Assembly (NCBI RefSeq): GCF_013408175.1
Contig: NZ_JACBYW010000006.1
Location: 62,001-126,000, forward strand
DNA: 64,000 nucleotides
Reading direction: 5' to 3'
Source of the DNA: Actinopolyspora biskrensis
GTDB lineage: Bacteria > Actinomycetota > Actinomycetes > Mycobacteriales > Pseudonocardiaceae
Positions 1 to 10,468 of this stretch are shown here, piece after piece; position 1 is the first letter of the stretch, and each line of letters begins with the position of its first letter. The notes below the pieces were generated by a model. The model did not search any database and had not been told where the DNA came from. It saw nothing but the letters and a program-made list of their open reading frames with translations. The translations under genes and the position numbers were made by a program.

Positions 1-1
1 C

Positions 2-394
2 ACGGAAAGCGAGAGGCGCGGGCTGGGGGTGCCGGGTGTCCGCCTGCTGGCCCGGGAAACCAGCGGTGCGGATCCCAACCGGCTCGGGCTGGCTGCCGTT
101 CCCGCCATGCGCTCCGCGTTGGGGGCCACTGGCCGCGCCCCCGATGTGGTCGAGTTCACCGAGGCGTTCGCCGGGCAGGTGCTGGCCTGCACGGACGCCG
201 TGGGGATCGACGAACGGGCGGTGAGTCCCGACGGAGGGGCGATCGCCCTCGGGCACCCGTGGGGAGCTTCCGGGGCGGTACTGCTCGTCCGGCTGTTCCA
301 CCGGATGACGACCCACGGGCACCGGGTGGGAATGGCCGCGTTGTCCTCGGGAGGCGGGATCGGGGTCGCCACCGTGTGGGAGCTGGTCCCTTGA
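2..394 (+). CDS. Thiolase family protein, C-terminal part (5' end outside window)
   Basis: The reading frame is open from the left edge and covers only the C-terminal thiolase domain (about 130 residues). The histidine motif GHPWGASGA and the glycine-rich end SGGGIG are visible. In the family the first gives the catalytic His, and the second normally carries the proton-shuttling Cys (CIGGG). Here that Cys is Ser (LSSGGG), and the usual NEAFA motif reads TEAFA. Two active-site positions therefore differ from classical acetyl-CoA acetyltransferases. This may be a thiolase-like protein with altered chemistry rather than a normal beta-ketothiolase. It lies about 90 bases before bioM. The N-terminal nucleophile Cys cannot be checked because it lies outside the window. 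Confidence 0.8.
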   Translation, partial: TESERRGLGVPGVRLLARETSGADPNRLGLAAVPAMRSALGATGRAPDVVEFTEAFAGQVLACTDAVGIDERAVSPDGGAIALGHPWGASGAVLLVRLFHRMTTHGHRVGMAALSSGGGIGVATVWELVP

Positions 395-486
395 ACGCCT
401 CCACCGAGAACGACGACCGCGCCGGAAGCGCGCGCGGCCCGCGCACCGGACGTCTCCGCTTCCGCGCGTCCCGATGGGAGAAACGA

Positions 487-1161
487 TTGATCGAGTTCGA
501 CGGAGTGGGACACACCTACGGCGAGCACACGGTGCTTTCCGGGATCGATTTGCGGATCACGGAGCGCAGGGTGGCTTTCGTCGGCGCCAACGGCTCCGGC
601 AAGTCCACGCTGGCCCGCATGATCAACGGGCTGGTGCACCCCACGCGGGGCAGGGTGCTGGTGGACGGCCTCGACCCGGTGCGGGACGGCAAGCGCGTCC
701 GCTCGCGGGTCGGTTTCGTGTTCACCAACCCGGACTCCCAGATCGTCATGCCGACGGCCGGTGAGGACGTAGCCTTCTCGCTGCGCCGCAAAGGACTGTC
801 CAAGAAGGAGCGGGAGGACCGGGCTGCCGCCGCGCTGGCCGAACACGGCCTGGAGGGGTACGCGGACCACCCGGCGCAGCAGCTCTCCGGTGGGCAGAAA
901 CAGCTGCTCGCGCTGTGCTCCATGCTGGTGCTCGACCCCGAGGTGCTGGTCTGCGACGAACCGACCACGCTGCTCGACCTGCGCAACAAGCGGCTCCTCG
1001 TCGAACGGCTGCAGGCTCTGGAGCAGCGCGTCGTGCTGGTCACGCACGATCTGGAGCTGTTGGACGACTTCGAGCGCGTCGTGGTCCTCGACCGGGGAGG
1101 AATCGTCGCCGACGACGAACCCGGCCGCGCGCTGCGCCACTACAGGGAGCTGGTGACGTGA
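487..1161 (+). CDS. bioM: Energy-coupling factor ATPase, BioM type
   Basis: This is a 224-residue ABC ATPase of the CbiO/EcfA family that would power vitamin uptake at the inner face of the membrane. Walker A (GANGSGKST), a Q-loop region reading TNPDSQIVMPT, the signature LSGGQ, Walker B (LVCDEPTT) and the switch His (THD) are all present. The NPDxQIVMPT form is typical of BioM, so biotin is the likely substrate. The start is taken as TTG at 487, preceded by GGGAGA; longer in-frame starts would add residues unlike the family. The stop overlaps the GTG start of bioN. No bioY substrate-binding gene is visible in the window; it may lie upstream. Confidence 0.85.
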   Translation: MIEFDGVGHTYGEHTVLSGIDLRITERRVAFVGANGSGKSTLARMINGLVHPTRGRVLVDGLDPVRDGKRVRSRVGFVFTNPDSQIVMPTAGEDVAFSLRRKGLSKKEREDRAAAALAEHGLEGYADHPAQQLSGGQKQLLALCSMLVLDPEVLVCDEPTTLLDLRNKRLLVERLQALEQRVVLVTHDLELLDDFERVVVLDRGGIVADDEPGRALRHYRELVT

Positions 1162-1820
1162 GTTCCCCGCTCGGTCTCTACCAACCCGGCGACAGCCCGC
1201 TGCACCGGACTCCGGCCGGGTGGAAGTTCCTCGGCCTGATCGCCTTCGCCACCGTGATCGTCGTCTTCGACGAACCCGTTCCGCTCGCCCTGGGGGGCGT
1301 GGCGGTGCTGGTCGGATTCGTCACGGCACGCATCGGGCCGGGCAGGGTGTTCCGGATGATGCGGCTGCTGCTCGTGCTGCTCGCGGCCGTGTTCGCCTTG
1401 CAGTGGTGGTTGATCGGCCCGGAGAGCGCGACCGTGGTGTGCCTGCGGCTGCTCGTCGCGATCAGCGCGGCCAACCTGTTCACCCTCACCACCAGGATCG
1501 GTGATCTCGTCTCCGCGATCGAGCGCGGGCTGTCCCCCACCCGCGGGCTGGGGGTCCGTCCGGAGCTTCTCGGGCTGCTGGTCGGGCTGACCGTGCAGGC
1601 CGTGGGGGCGTTGTCGACCATCGCCGAGCAGACCCGGCAGGCCCAGCGGGCGCGGAACGCGACCCGCTCGGTTTCGGCGTTCGCCGTACCGTTCCTGGTG
1701 CGCACGCTGCGCCACGCCGACGAGCTCGGGGAGGCGCTGGCCGCGCGCGGAGTGGGCGACACCGCCCCGGAGGAACCGGAGCGCTCCGAACACGCCCCGC
1801 CCGAACGCGGGGACGACTGA
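1158..1820 (+). CDS. bioN: Energy-coupling factor transmembrane protein, BioN/CbiQ type
   Basis: This 220-residue CbiQ-family membrane protein is the T component of an ECF transporter and partner of the preceding ATPase. About five hydrophobic segments are seen. Near residues 160-195 are the coupling-helix signatures AQRARN and ALAARGVG, which correspond to the Ala-Arg-Gly motifs that dock on the ATPases. The GTG start overlaps the bioM stop (GTGA), so the pair is translationally coupled. The C-terminus is short, acidic and proline-rich. Assignment to biotin rests on the BioM-like partner; the T component itself does not define the substrate. Confidence 0.85.
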   Translation: MSSPLGLYQPGDSPLHRTPAGWKFLGLIAFATVIVVFDEPVPLALGGVAVLVGFVTARIGPGRVFRMMRLLLVLLAAVFALQWWLIGPESATVVCLRLLVAISAANLFTLTTRIGDLVSAIERGLSPTRGLGVRPELLGLLVGLTVQAVGALSTIAEQTRQAQRARNATRSVSAFAVPFLVRTLRHADELGEALAARGVGDTAPEEPERSEHAPPERGDD

Positions 1821-1885
1821 ATTCGGGCCTCCTCGCGGGCCGGTGTCGCGACGACGTCCTGCTCACGAGCGCGGCCGCGGTCGGC

Positions 1886-2902
1886 TCACTCGCCGGTGGG
1901 CAGCGGAACGTCCTCCGAGACCAGCTTCTCCTCGCGCAGTGTCCGCCAGAACTGCCCGGGGATCGGCGCGCGCAGCAGTTCGAGGTTCTGGCTCACGCGT
2001 TCGGGCCGGGACATTCCCGGGATCGTGGCGGCCACGGCCGGGTGCGCCAGCGGGAACTGCAGCGCGGCCGCCTTGAGATCCACCCCGTGGTCCTGCGCGA
2101 CACCGCGCAGCCGCTCGACCTGCTCGAGCACCTCCGCGGAGGCCTCCTGGTACTCGAAGTGCCTGCCGCCCGCCAGCACGCCGGAGTTGAAGGGGCCGCC
2201 TGCGACGAGGTCGACGCCGCGCTCGAGGCAGGTGGGCAGCAAGCGCTGCACGGCGTGCGCGTGGTCGAACAGGGTGTAGCGCCCGGCCAGCAGGAATCCG
2301 TCGGGCTCCGGCTCGTCCAGCCCCAGGATCAGTTCGCACGGCTCGACCGTGTTCACGCCCAGTCCCCAGGCGCCTATGACGCCCTGATCCCGCAGACTCG
2401 TCAGCGCCCGGAACGCGCCGGTCCGCGCGGTGGCGAAGGCGTCGATCCAGTCGTCGCCGTGGAAGTCGGGGGACACGTCGTGCACCCACGCGACGTCGAT
2501 GTGGTCGGTGCGCAACCGCTCCAGGCTCTGCTCGATCGCACGCACGGTGCCGTCGTAGGTGTAGTCGTCCCGGACCTTGTTCCTGCGTCCGTGCTCGAAC
2601 AGCCCGCCCTTGTCCCCCAGGTCCCGCTCGGTCGGCTCCTCGATCTCGTCCTCGACCGTCCGGCCGACCTTCGTGCTGAGCACGTACTCGGAGCGGGGGT
2701 ACCGGGCCAGCACCTGCCCGAGCCGGATCTCGGAGAGGCCGGCTCCGTAGATCGGCGCCGTGTCGTAGTAGCGGATGCCCTCGTTCCACGCCGTCTCGAC
2801 CGTGGCCAGTGCGTCCTCCTCGGACACCGCGCGGAACATGTTGCCCAGCGGGGCCGCCCCGAATCCGAGTGCCCTGTCGGTCAGTAACGACCGGATGCTC
2901 AT
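1886..2902 (-). CDS. Aldo/keto reductase
   Basis: This 338-residue NAD(P)H-dependent oxidoreductase has the AKR (beta/alpha)8 barrel. The N-terminal part carries the YDTAPIYG motif with the catalytic Asp and Tyr. The STKVGR segment supplies the Lys, and VAWVHDV supplies the His-containing strand. It resembles the pyridoxal 4-dehydrogenase/L-fucose dehydrogenase-like AKR branch, but the substrate cannot be told. The ATG start has GAGGAG upstream. It is divergent from the LysR gene at 3127, and repeated AGACTCGA boxes lie between them, so that regulator probably controls it. Confidence 0.85.
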   Translation of the reverse strand: MSIRSLLTDRALGFGAAPLGNMFRAVSEEDALATVETAWNEGIRYYDTAPIYGAGLSEIRLGQVLARYPRSEYVLSTKVGRTVEDEIEEPTERDLGDKGGLFEHGRRNKVRDDYTYDGTVRAIEQSLERLRTDHIDVAWVHDVSPDFHGDDWIDAFATARTGAFRALTSLRDQGVIGAWGLGVNTVEPCELILGLDEPEPDGFLLAGRYTLFDHAHAVQRLLPTCLERGVDLVAGGPFNSGVLAGGRHFEYQEASAEVLEQVERLRGVAQDHGVDLKAAALQFPLAHPAVAATIPGMSRPERVSQNLELLRAPIPGQFWRTLREEKLVSEDVPLPTGE

Positions 2903-2965
2903 GTGTGCTCCTCGTTGTCAGCGTGAGGACGGCTCAGCCACCCCCGTGCCTTCCACTACGACGCT

Positions 2966-2997
2966 AGACTCGACCCGTATGACTGTCTAAGACTCGA
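2966..2997. promoter_or_regulatory. Candidate LysR operator in divergent promoter
   Basis: Two direct copies of AGACTCGA (2966-2973 and 2990-2997) lie 24 bases apart. The short dyad GTCTAAGAC and a nearby CTCG-N5-CGAG sit in the intergenic space between the aldo/keto reductase and the LysR gene. Position and repeat structure suit a LysR-type binding site; binding is inferred. Confidence 0.4.
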
Positions 2998-3126
2998 TAA
3001 GCGAGACTTGATTCCGCGAAGGTCTTGGATGGCGGACCCACGACGCCCCCGGTGTCGAGCACCCGCTCACGGGACAGCTGGAGGTTCCGCCTCCGCCGAA
3101 CGAACCGAAACGGGAAACTCCGACGA

Positions 3127-4035
3127 ATGCTGGACCTGCGTCAACTGCACTACTTCGTCACGGTCGCCGAGACCGAGCACGTGGGGCGTGCGGCCGAAGC
3201 GCTGCACATCTCGCAGTCCCCGTTGAGCCGCCGGATCGCCGAACTGGAAAAGCGCCTCGGCTGCGTGCTGTTCGAACGCGGACGGCAACGCATCCGGCTC
3301 ACCGCCGACGGCGAGGTGTTCCTCGGCGAGGCGCGGGCGCTGCTGCGGCACGCCGAAAGGCTCGAATCACTCGGCCAACGGCTCGGACGGGGCGAAACGG
3401 GCGGACTGTGCCTCGGTTACGTGGGGCACGCCCTGCACGCCGGTGTGCTCCCCCGCGCGCTGCGCTCGATCCGCCGGGACCGGCCGGACGTGCACATCGC
3501 GCTGTACGACCAGTCGGCCGCGGACCAGCTGGAGGGACTGCGCCGGCGCAGCCTCGACATGGCTCTGGTGGACGCGCCACCGGAGGACGAGGACCCTCTT
3601 CTGGAATCGGCACTGGTGCTCGAGGACCCGCTCATGCTGGCCGTGCCGGCTCAGCACCCGCTGGCCGAGCGCGAGGACGTCCTTCCGGCCGATGTGGACG
3701 GGCAGTCCTGGATCACCGTGGCCGACGGCGGTCCCGCGGGCAACGACTCCGACAAGTTCCTGGCCTCGTGCGTGGAAGCCGGATTCACCCCCACCGTCCG
3801 CACGAGCGCCCCCGAACCGCTGGCCGCGTTGGGACTGGTCGCCTCCGGGCTGGGACTGGCGCTGATCCAGCGCAGCATGCGCGACAGCACCCCCTCCGAG
3901 GTCACGCTGCGCGAAATCCCCTGGTTCCCCTCCTCGGTGCGCCTGTGGGCGGCCTGGCACCACGTCGACCTGCGGCCCCTGGTCACCGAGTTCCGGCGGA
4001 CACTGCTCGGCTCCTCCGTCCCCGGCAGTCGGTAG
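3127..4035 (+). CDS. LysR-family transcriptional regulator
   Basis: This is a 302-residue LysR regulator. The first 60 residues form the winged helix-turn-helix (LDLRQLHYFVTVAE, HISQSPLSRRIAELE), followed by a periplasmic-binding-protein-like effector domain starting near residue 90. Length is normal for the family. The ATG at 3127 is chosen because the HTH starts immediately after it; in-frame codons upstream would add an unrelated tail. It is transcribed away from the aldo/keto reductase at 1886-2902, the usual LysR arrangement with a regulated target. The effector is unknown. Confidence 0.88.
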   Translation: MLDLRQLHYFVTVAETEHVGRAAEALHISQSPLSRRIAELEKRLGCVLFERGRQRIRLTADGEVFLGEARALLRHAERLESLGQRLGRGETGGLCLGYVGHALHAGVLPRALRSIRRDRPDVHIALYDQSAADQLEGLRRRSLDMALVDAPPEDEDPLLESALVLEDPLMLAVPAQHPLAEREDVLPADVDGQSWITVADGGPAGNDSDKFLASCVEAGFTPTVRTSAPEPLAALGLVASGLGLALIQRSMRDSTPSEVTLREIPWFPSSVRLWAAWHHVDLRPLVTEFRRTLLGSSVPGSR

Positions 4036-4211
4036 GTTCGAGCGCACATCGACGCGGCGAACCGGCCTTCCGCACGGGTGCGGGCGCCGCCGAGCAGTCG
4101 GTCGCAACAAGGCCCCCAACGGCGTCACGTTCGCGTCAGCACCGTGTCAGCGCTGCTCACTAGCTTCGCGGAGAGCAACGAAGGAATCGCTCGCGCGAAC
4201 GGAGGCAACAG

Positions 4212-5012
4212 GTGACCGGCAGATTCGAGGACAGGACCGCACTCGTGGTGGGCGCCTCGCGGGGGATCGGCTTCGCCGCGGCCAGGAGCATCGCCGAGGA
4301 GGGCGGCGCGGTGGCGATCACGGGCCGGGACGAGCACAGCCTCTCCGAGGCGGCCCGGAACATCTCGGCCGCCAGCGGTGCGACAGTGACACCGATACCT
4401 GGACACGCCAGAAGAGCCGAACAGCGCCGGAGCACGGTCGAGCGGGCCGTGGAATCCCTCGGGCGGCTGGACGTGCTCGTCTACGCGGCGGCCTCCAACA
4501 TCTCGAAGAACACTTCCGTCCTGGAGCTCGATCCGGAGCTCCTGCACAAGGATTTCGACCTGAACGTCGTGGCGGCGCTCGAGTACACGAAGCTGGCCTA
4601 CGAGCGGGGAATGGCCGACGGCGGCGGATCGGTGGTACTGCTCAGCTCGCTCGCCGCCCACACCAACGTCCGCCTGCCCGCCTATTCGATGACCAAGAGC
4701 GCCCTGGAGTCGCTGTGCCGCGGCATGGCCGACCAACTCGCGCCGGATGTCCGGGTCAACAGCGTCGCACCGGCCTTCGTGGAAACGAGCTTCTCCGGAA
4801 CGATTCAAGATCTTCCGAAGGAGCGGATCAATGCCTCCTACCCCATGGGACACGAAGGAACCCCTGAAGAAGTAGCGGCAGCCATAACTTTCCTGGCCTC
4901 GGACGAGGCGAGATGGATCACCGGAACCACCGTGTTCGTGGACGGCGGCAAGTCCGCACAACCCGCCCGCCACGACACACCACACCCCAGGATCGGAGAT
5001 CCCATTCACTGA
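4212..5012 (+). CDS. Short-chain dehydrogenase/reductase
   Basis: This 266-residue classical SDR has an N-terminal Rossmann fold with the cofactor motif GASRGIG. The NAG-like motif appears as YAAASN. The catalytic Ser lies in LLSSLAA, followed by YSMTK with the Tyr and Lys. The C-terminus has the usual FVDGG end followed by a short His/Pro-rich tail. GTG at 4212 follows GGAGGCAACAG. The gene ends tail to tail with the PTH2 gene and overlaps it by 7 bases. The substrate is not predictable; SDRs that keep the GHAR-like segment after the second strand often act on 3-oxoacyl compounds. Confidence 0.82.
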   Translation: MTGRFEDRTALVVGASRGIGFAAARSIAEEGGAVAITGRDEHSLSEAARNISAASGATVTPIPGHARRAEQRRSTVERAVESLGRLDVLVYAAASNISKNTSVLELDPELLHKDFDLNVVAALEYTKLAYERGMADGGGSVVLLSSLAAHTNVRLPAYSMTKSALESLCRGMADQLAPDVRVNSVAPAFVETSFSGTIQDLPKERINASYPMGHEGTPEEVAAAITFLASDEARWITGTTVFVDGGKSAQPARHDTPHPRIGDPIH

Positions 5013-5872
5013 TAACCGGGAGTGGGGACCACCACCGGGGAGCGGTGGCCCCTCCCCTCAAAATCGCCCCACTGGGCCAGCACGGTGACGGTGCCCGGGT
5101 CGATCTCGGTGAATCCCGCGTCCCGGACGGCCGCGATCCCCCGCTCCCGCCACGCACCGGCCGGATCCCGCCCGGGAAGCAGCTCGTTCCACCGCGCCAC
5201 CCCGGGAGTGCGCACGGCACAGCGGAAGCCGTGCCCCTTCCAGTCGCGGAGGTGCCGCTCGGCCGTGGCTCCCCGCTCGCCTCCGGAGCACGCGTCCCCG
5301 TGCAGCAGGGCCGCCAGGATCATCGTCGCGTGCCCCACCTGGGCGGCCGCCTTCCCGGCGCTCATGTCGACCTCGGGATTCAGCCACAGCACGGGAGCAC
5401 CGGAGGGAGCGGGGCCCGGCTCGTCCGGGGGAAGTTCGCTGCCGGAGATCTGCAACCTGGTCAGCTCACGCGGCATCTCGGAGAGCCGGGTGGGCAGCAG
5501 CGCACGCACCTCGGCCCCGCCGACGGAGAAGGTGACGCCCGGCAGTTCCAGCACGGCGCGCCAGTGGGAGCCGCGCGCGCGTCGGGTGACCTTGCGGATT
5601 CGTCCGCTCACCCACTCGGAAACCGCCTGGTGCCAGGGGCCTCCCGCGGAACCGCGCTCGTCCAGGCACAACGCCACCGCCGCCGAGGCGGCCGCCTCGA
5701 GCAGCTCGGTACGAGCCGGTGGTGCGCCGCGTTCGATGCGCAGCACCACCGGCATCAGCACCACGTCCTCGGGATCCTCGTCCGAGGTGTCGGCTGTCGA
5801 ATGATCCGGCAAGGACAGCCACGAGGCGTAACGATCGGTCAGCGGCCGGAGAACGGCGGCGGGATCACTCAC
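5006..5872 (-). CDS. PTH2-type peptidyl-tRNA hydrolase domain protein
   Basis: The protein is 288 residues. The C-terminal half carries the PTH2 signature KAAAQVGHAT and the strand VLWLNPEVDMSAGK. PTH2 enzymes cleave peptidyl-tRNA, but bacterial proteins with this domain are often uncharacterised. The N-terminal half (about 150 residues) is not part of the PTH2 fold as I know it, so the protein is much longer than the roughly 120-residue archaeal enzymes. GTG at 5872 is preferred; the upstream extension is proline- and glycine-rich and its ribosome site is weak. A role in ribosome rescue is inference only. Confidence 0.7.
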   Translation of the reverse strand: MSDPAAVLRPLTDRYASWLSLPDHSTADTSDEDPEDVVLMPVVLRIERGAPPARTELLEAAASAAVALCLDERGSAGGPWHQAVSEWVSGRIRKVTRRARGSHWRAVLELPGVTFSVGGAEVRALLPTRLSEMPRELTRLQISGSELPPDEPGPAPSGAPVLWLNPEVDMSAGKAAAQVGHATMILAALLHGDACSGGERGATAERHLRDWKGHGFRCAVRTPGVARWNELLPGRDPAGAWRERGIAAVRDAGFTEIDPGTVTVLAQWGDFEGRGHRSPVVVPTPGYQ

Positions 5873-6038
5873 GAGACCGATTGTCCCGCGCGCACCACGC
5901 ACACCCCACTCGGGAATGCGGGTACTCACACCCACCCTGCCCACCGGCACCCCAGGCCTCGGCCAGGAACTCCCGGCAGAAGGGCACTGTCCGAACCAGG
6001 TGCTCTGAGCCTGCGCAGTCGGCACCGCCGAACATGGA

Positions 6039-6680
6039 CTAAGCCGGAAGGGCGACCTCGGCTCGCTCCCGCACCCTGACGTTGCCCAGCCACGCGACCA
6101 GCAGCGAAACCGCGGCTACGCCCACGGCCATCGCGATCAGGTGCAACAGCACCCCGTCCACACCGCCGACCATCTCCGGCCGCAGGAAGGGGTACGGAAA
6201 CCACCCGGTCACCGCACCCCGCACCAACGCGTAGGTCACGTACACCAGCGGGACGGTCAACCACACCACCGCACGACCGTAAGCGACACGCGCACGCGGC
6301 CGGACCAGCAGCCAGTCGACCAGCATCACGAGCGGGATCACCCGGTGCATCACCGTGTTCACCCAGGGCAACGTCAGCCCGAGATCCCCGTCGTCGAGCA
6401 GCAGCGCGAACACGACCCCCGTGGTCGCCATGTAGACGGTCATGCCTCCGCGCAGCCACTCCAGAACGGCACGGCTACCTCGGCCGGGCGCGGCCCCGAG
6501 CCGGAACAACAGCAGTCCGGCGGCTATGTTGCTGAGAATCGTGAAGTAGCTGAAGAAGTTCACCGGCGAGAAGTCGGCAAGCCCCACTTCGGCGAGGAAC
6601 TGCCTTCCGATGGCGACGACCGCCAGAGTTCCGAGCAGCATCCGCGCCAGGCGCACGACCCGCGCCCCGCTGGACAGCAT
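6039..6680 (-). CDS. Pr6Pr-like integral membrane protein
   Basis: This 213-residue protein has about six hydrophobic segments and motifs typical of the Pr6Pr/FAR-17a-like membrane family: NFFSYFTILSN near residue 40, a conserved MHRVIPLVMLVDWLL segment and GWFPYPFL. These proteins are common in actinobacteria and have no proven role. It lies 12 bases downstream of serB on the same strand and may be co-transcribed with it. The C-terminus is charged (RVRERAE). Confidence 0.75.
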   Translation of the reverse strand: MLSSGARVVRLARMLLGTLAVVAIGRQFLAEVGLADFSPVNFFSYFTILSNIAAGLLLFRLGAAPGRGSRAVLEWLRGGMTVYMATTGVVFALLLDDGDLGLTLPWVNTVMHRVIPLVMLVDWLLVRPRARVAYGRAVVWLTVPLVYVTYALVRGAVTGWFPYPFLRPEMVGGVDGVLLHLIAMAVGVAAVSLLVAWLGNVRVRERAEVALPA

Positions 6681-6692
6681 GTACCAGCCACC

Positions 6693-7955
<1,263 letters not shown>

Positions 7956-8001
7956 CTACGGTCCACCCTACGGGGTTCGGAAAACAGCTTCCGAACAACA
8001 A

Positions 8002-8040
8002 GAGCCCCGGACCGGTCGGACGGCCGACCGGCCGGGGCTC
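8002..8040 (-). terminator. Terminator-like hairpin downstream of ctaD
   Basis: A GC-rich inverted repeat (GAGCCCCGG and CCGGTCGG with their complements, one bulged A and a four-base loop) lies just after the ctaD stop on the minus strand and before serB. The position is that of an intrinsic terminator, though no long U run follows. Confidence 0.75.
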
Positions 8041-8095
8041 CCCGTCGAGCGGTTTTACCGTGACACACCCGTGAAGGGGGTCGTTAGGTCGAATA

Positions 8096-9862
8096 TCACT
8101 TCTCGTCGAGCTTGCGCTCCTCGGAAACGCCGCTCTCCTGCGCGGACTCGCCGGAAGCCCCCGCGTGCGCCAGCGGCTTCCCGGAGAACCCGACGTGGTT
8201 CTCCAGCCTCATCCGGTCACTCATGTGCGGATAGTGCAACTCGAAGGCCGGACGCTCGGAGCGGATTCGCGGCAGCTCGGTGAAGTTGTGCCGCGGGGGC
8301 GGGCAGGAGGTGGCCCACTCCAGCGAGTTCCCGTAGCCCCACGGGTCGTCCACATCGGCGATCTCACCGTAGCGGTAGCTCTTGAACACGTTCCACAGGA
8401 ACGGAAGCATCGAGGCGCCGAGCAGGAACGCCCCCGCGGTGGAGATCATGTTGAGCGTGGTGAACCCGTCCGTCGGCAGGTAGTCGGCGTACCGCCGCGG
8501 CATCCCCTCGTTGCCCAGCCAGTGCTGCACCAGGAACGTGGTGTGGAAGCCGATGAAGGTCAGCCAGAAGTGCACCTTGCCCAGCCGCTCGTCCATCATC
8601 CGGCCGGTCATCTTGGGGAACCAGAAGTAGATCCCGGCGAAGGTGGCGAACACGATCGTGCCGTAGAGCACGTAGTGGAAGTGCGCCACCACGAAGTAGG
8701 TGTCCGAGACGTGGAAGTCGATCGGCGGGGCGGCGAGCAGCACCCCGGTCAGCCCGCCGAACAGGAAGGTCACCAGGAACCCGACGGAGAAGATCATCGG
8801 GGACTCGAAGGTGATCTGGCCGCGCCACATGGTGCCGATCCAGTTGAAGAACTTCATACCGGTGGGCACGGCGATCAGGAAAGTGGTGAAGGCGAAGAAC
8901 GGGAGCAGCACCGCACCGGTCGCGTACATGTGGTGGGCCCAGACCACCACCGAGAGCGCGGCGATGCCGAGGGTTGCGTAGATGAGGCCGGTGTAGCCGA
9001 ACAGCGGCTTGCGGGAGAACACCGGGAAGATCTCGGTGACGATGCCGAAGAACGGCAGCGCGACGATGTAGACCTCCGGGTGGCCGAAGAACCAGAACAG
9101 GTGCTGCCAGAGGATCACACCGCCGTTGGCCGGGTCGAAGACGTGCGCACCGAACTGCCGGTCGGCCAGCAGTCCCATCAGCGCGGCGGTGAGGATGGGG
9201 AAGGCCATCAGGATCAGCACGCTGGTGACCAGGATGTTCCAGGTGAAGATCGGCATCCGCCACATGGTCATGCCCGGCGCGCGCATGCAGACGACGGTGG
9301 TCACCATGTTGACACCGCCGAGGATCGTGCCGAGGCCGGAGACGACCAGGCCGGAGATCCACAGGTCCGCGCCGATTCCCGGGGAGTTGATCGCGTCGGA
9401 CAGCGGTGTGTAGGCGAACCAGCCGAAGTCGGCGGCGCCACCGGGAGCGAGGAATCCGCTCACCACGGTCAGCCCGCCGAACAGGTAAAGCCAGTAGGAG
9501 AACGAGTTCAACCGCGGAAAGGCCACGTCGGGGGCGCCGATCTGCAGCGGCAGGATGTAGTTGGCGAAACCGAACAGGATCGGGGTCGCGTACAGCAGCA
9601 GCATGATCGTGCCGTGCATGGTGAACAGCTGGTTGTACTGCTCCTGCGACAGGAACTGCATCCCCGGCACCGCGAGCTCACCACGGATCAGCATGGCCAT
9701 CAGACCGCCGACCAGGAAGAAACCCATCGAGGTGACTAGGTAGAGAATGCCGAGCTGCTTGGGATCGGTGGTGCGCAGCAGCCCCAGCAGTGTGGATCCC
9801 TTGGACGTCTTTCGCACCGGATAGGGGCGCGAAGTGATCGGCTCTGGCGCGACGGCCGTCAC
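8096..9862 (-). CDS. ctaD: Cytochrome c oxidase subunit I (aa3 type)
   Basis: This 588-residue integral membrane protein has the heme-copper oxidase subunit I fold (12 helices). Signatures seen are [10 protein letters not shown] with the CuB His and cross-linked Tyr, AHHMYATG with the CuB His pair, and AHFHYVLYG with heme ligands. It reduces oxygen to water while pumping protons, taking electrons from the bcc complex in actinobacteria. The C-terminal tail of about 60 residues is charged and cytoplasmic. As is usual in actinobacteria it stands alone rather than in a ctaCDE operon. The upstream leader has a small CCGGCCC hairpin. Confidence 0.96.
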   Translation of the reverse strand: MTAVAPEPITSRPYPVRKTSKGSTLLGLLRTTDPKQLGILYLVTSMGFFLVGGLMAMLIRGELAVPGMQFLSQEQYNQLFTMHGTIMLLLYATPILFGFANYILPLQIGAPDVAFPRLNSFSYWLYLFGGLTVVSGFLAPGGAADFGWFAYTPLSDAINSPGIGADLWISGLVVSGLGTILGGVNMVTTVVCMRAPGMTMWRMPIFTWNILVTSVLILMAFPILTAALMGLLADRQFGAHVFDPANGGVILWQHLFWFFGHPEVYIVALPFFGIVTEIFPVFSRKPLFGYTGLIYATLGIAALSVVVWAHHMYATGAVLLPFFAFTTFLIAVPTGMKFFNWIGTMWRGQITFESPMIFSVGFLVTFLFGGLTGVLLAAPPIDFHVSDTYFVVAHFHYVLYGTIVFATFAGIYFWFPKMTGRMMDERLGKVHFWLTFIGFHTTFLVQHWLGNEGMPRRYADYLPTDGFTTLNMISTAGAFLLGASMLPFLWNVFKSYRYGEIADVDDPWGYGNSLEWATSCPPPRHNFTELPRIRSERPAFELHYPHMSDRMRLENHVGFSGKPLAHAGASGESAQESGVSEERKLDEK

Positions 9863-10468
9863 GGTGCCTCCTGCACTGCCTCGAAGACGTTGTCGGCCCC
9901 GACCACGGGACCGCCCGGCCCGTCCGGGCCGGCTAACCCTGATGACAGCGCCGCAACCGGCGTCGGTGAGCTTGGCCTGCCGGTGCTCGGTTGGGTTACT
10001 GCCATCTGCGGATATTAGCTCTGACCCTCAACTCCGCTGCGTCCGGGCCGTAGTCACCCTATTCATCGACTTCTCCCGAAGCACCCGAGCTGAGATCCAT
10101 CCAACACACGAGGACGGCTCCGCTCCGCGTCCGCTCCGCGCGCGGGGGCGCCCCGGTCCACTTCGACCGGTGTTGCCGGAGGGCCCCGCACGGATCCGCC
10201 CGGGCTCATCCGTGCTCACTTCTCGCGCACCTTCCTCCCCTGTTCACGGGGTCGCTGTCCACCACAGCCCCCTCCGGGGCGCGGGGTGTACACGCCCGAG
10301 GGCCCACCACCTACGCGACTCGTCCCGAAAGGACCCCTTAAGCTGACGGTGGACCACCCGCGCGGGTGGAACGGAACTTCAGCGGTACGAAGGGCTCCGC
10401 AGGCGTGTCGACGTGCCCGGCACTCGGCTCGCCCGGGGTGGATCAGCATGTCCGGAGGCGAAGCTACG
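9863..10468. other. Intergenic region between ctaD and DUF305 lipoprotein gene
   Basis: No convincing gene is seen in about 600 bases. It must hold the divergent promoters of ctaD and the lipoprotein gene. A perfect hairpin (CCGGCCC, loop of four, GGGCCGG) lies at 9915-9932 in the ctaD leader. Translations across the region are short and of skewed composition. Confidence 0.5.
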
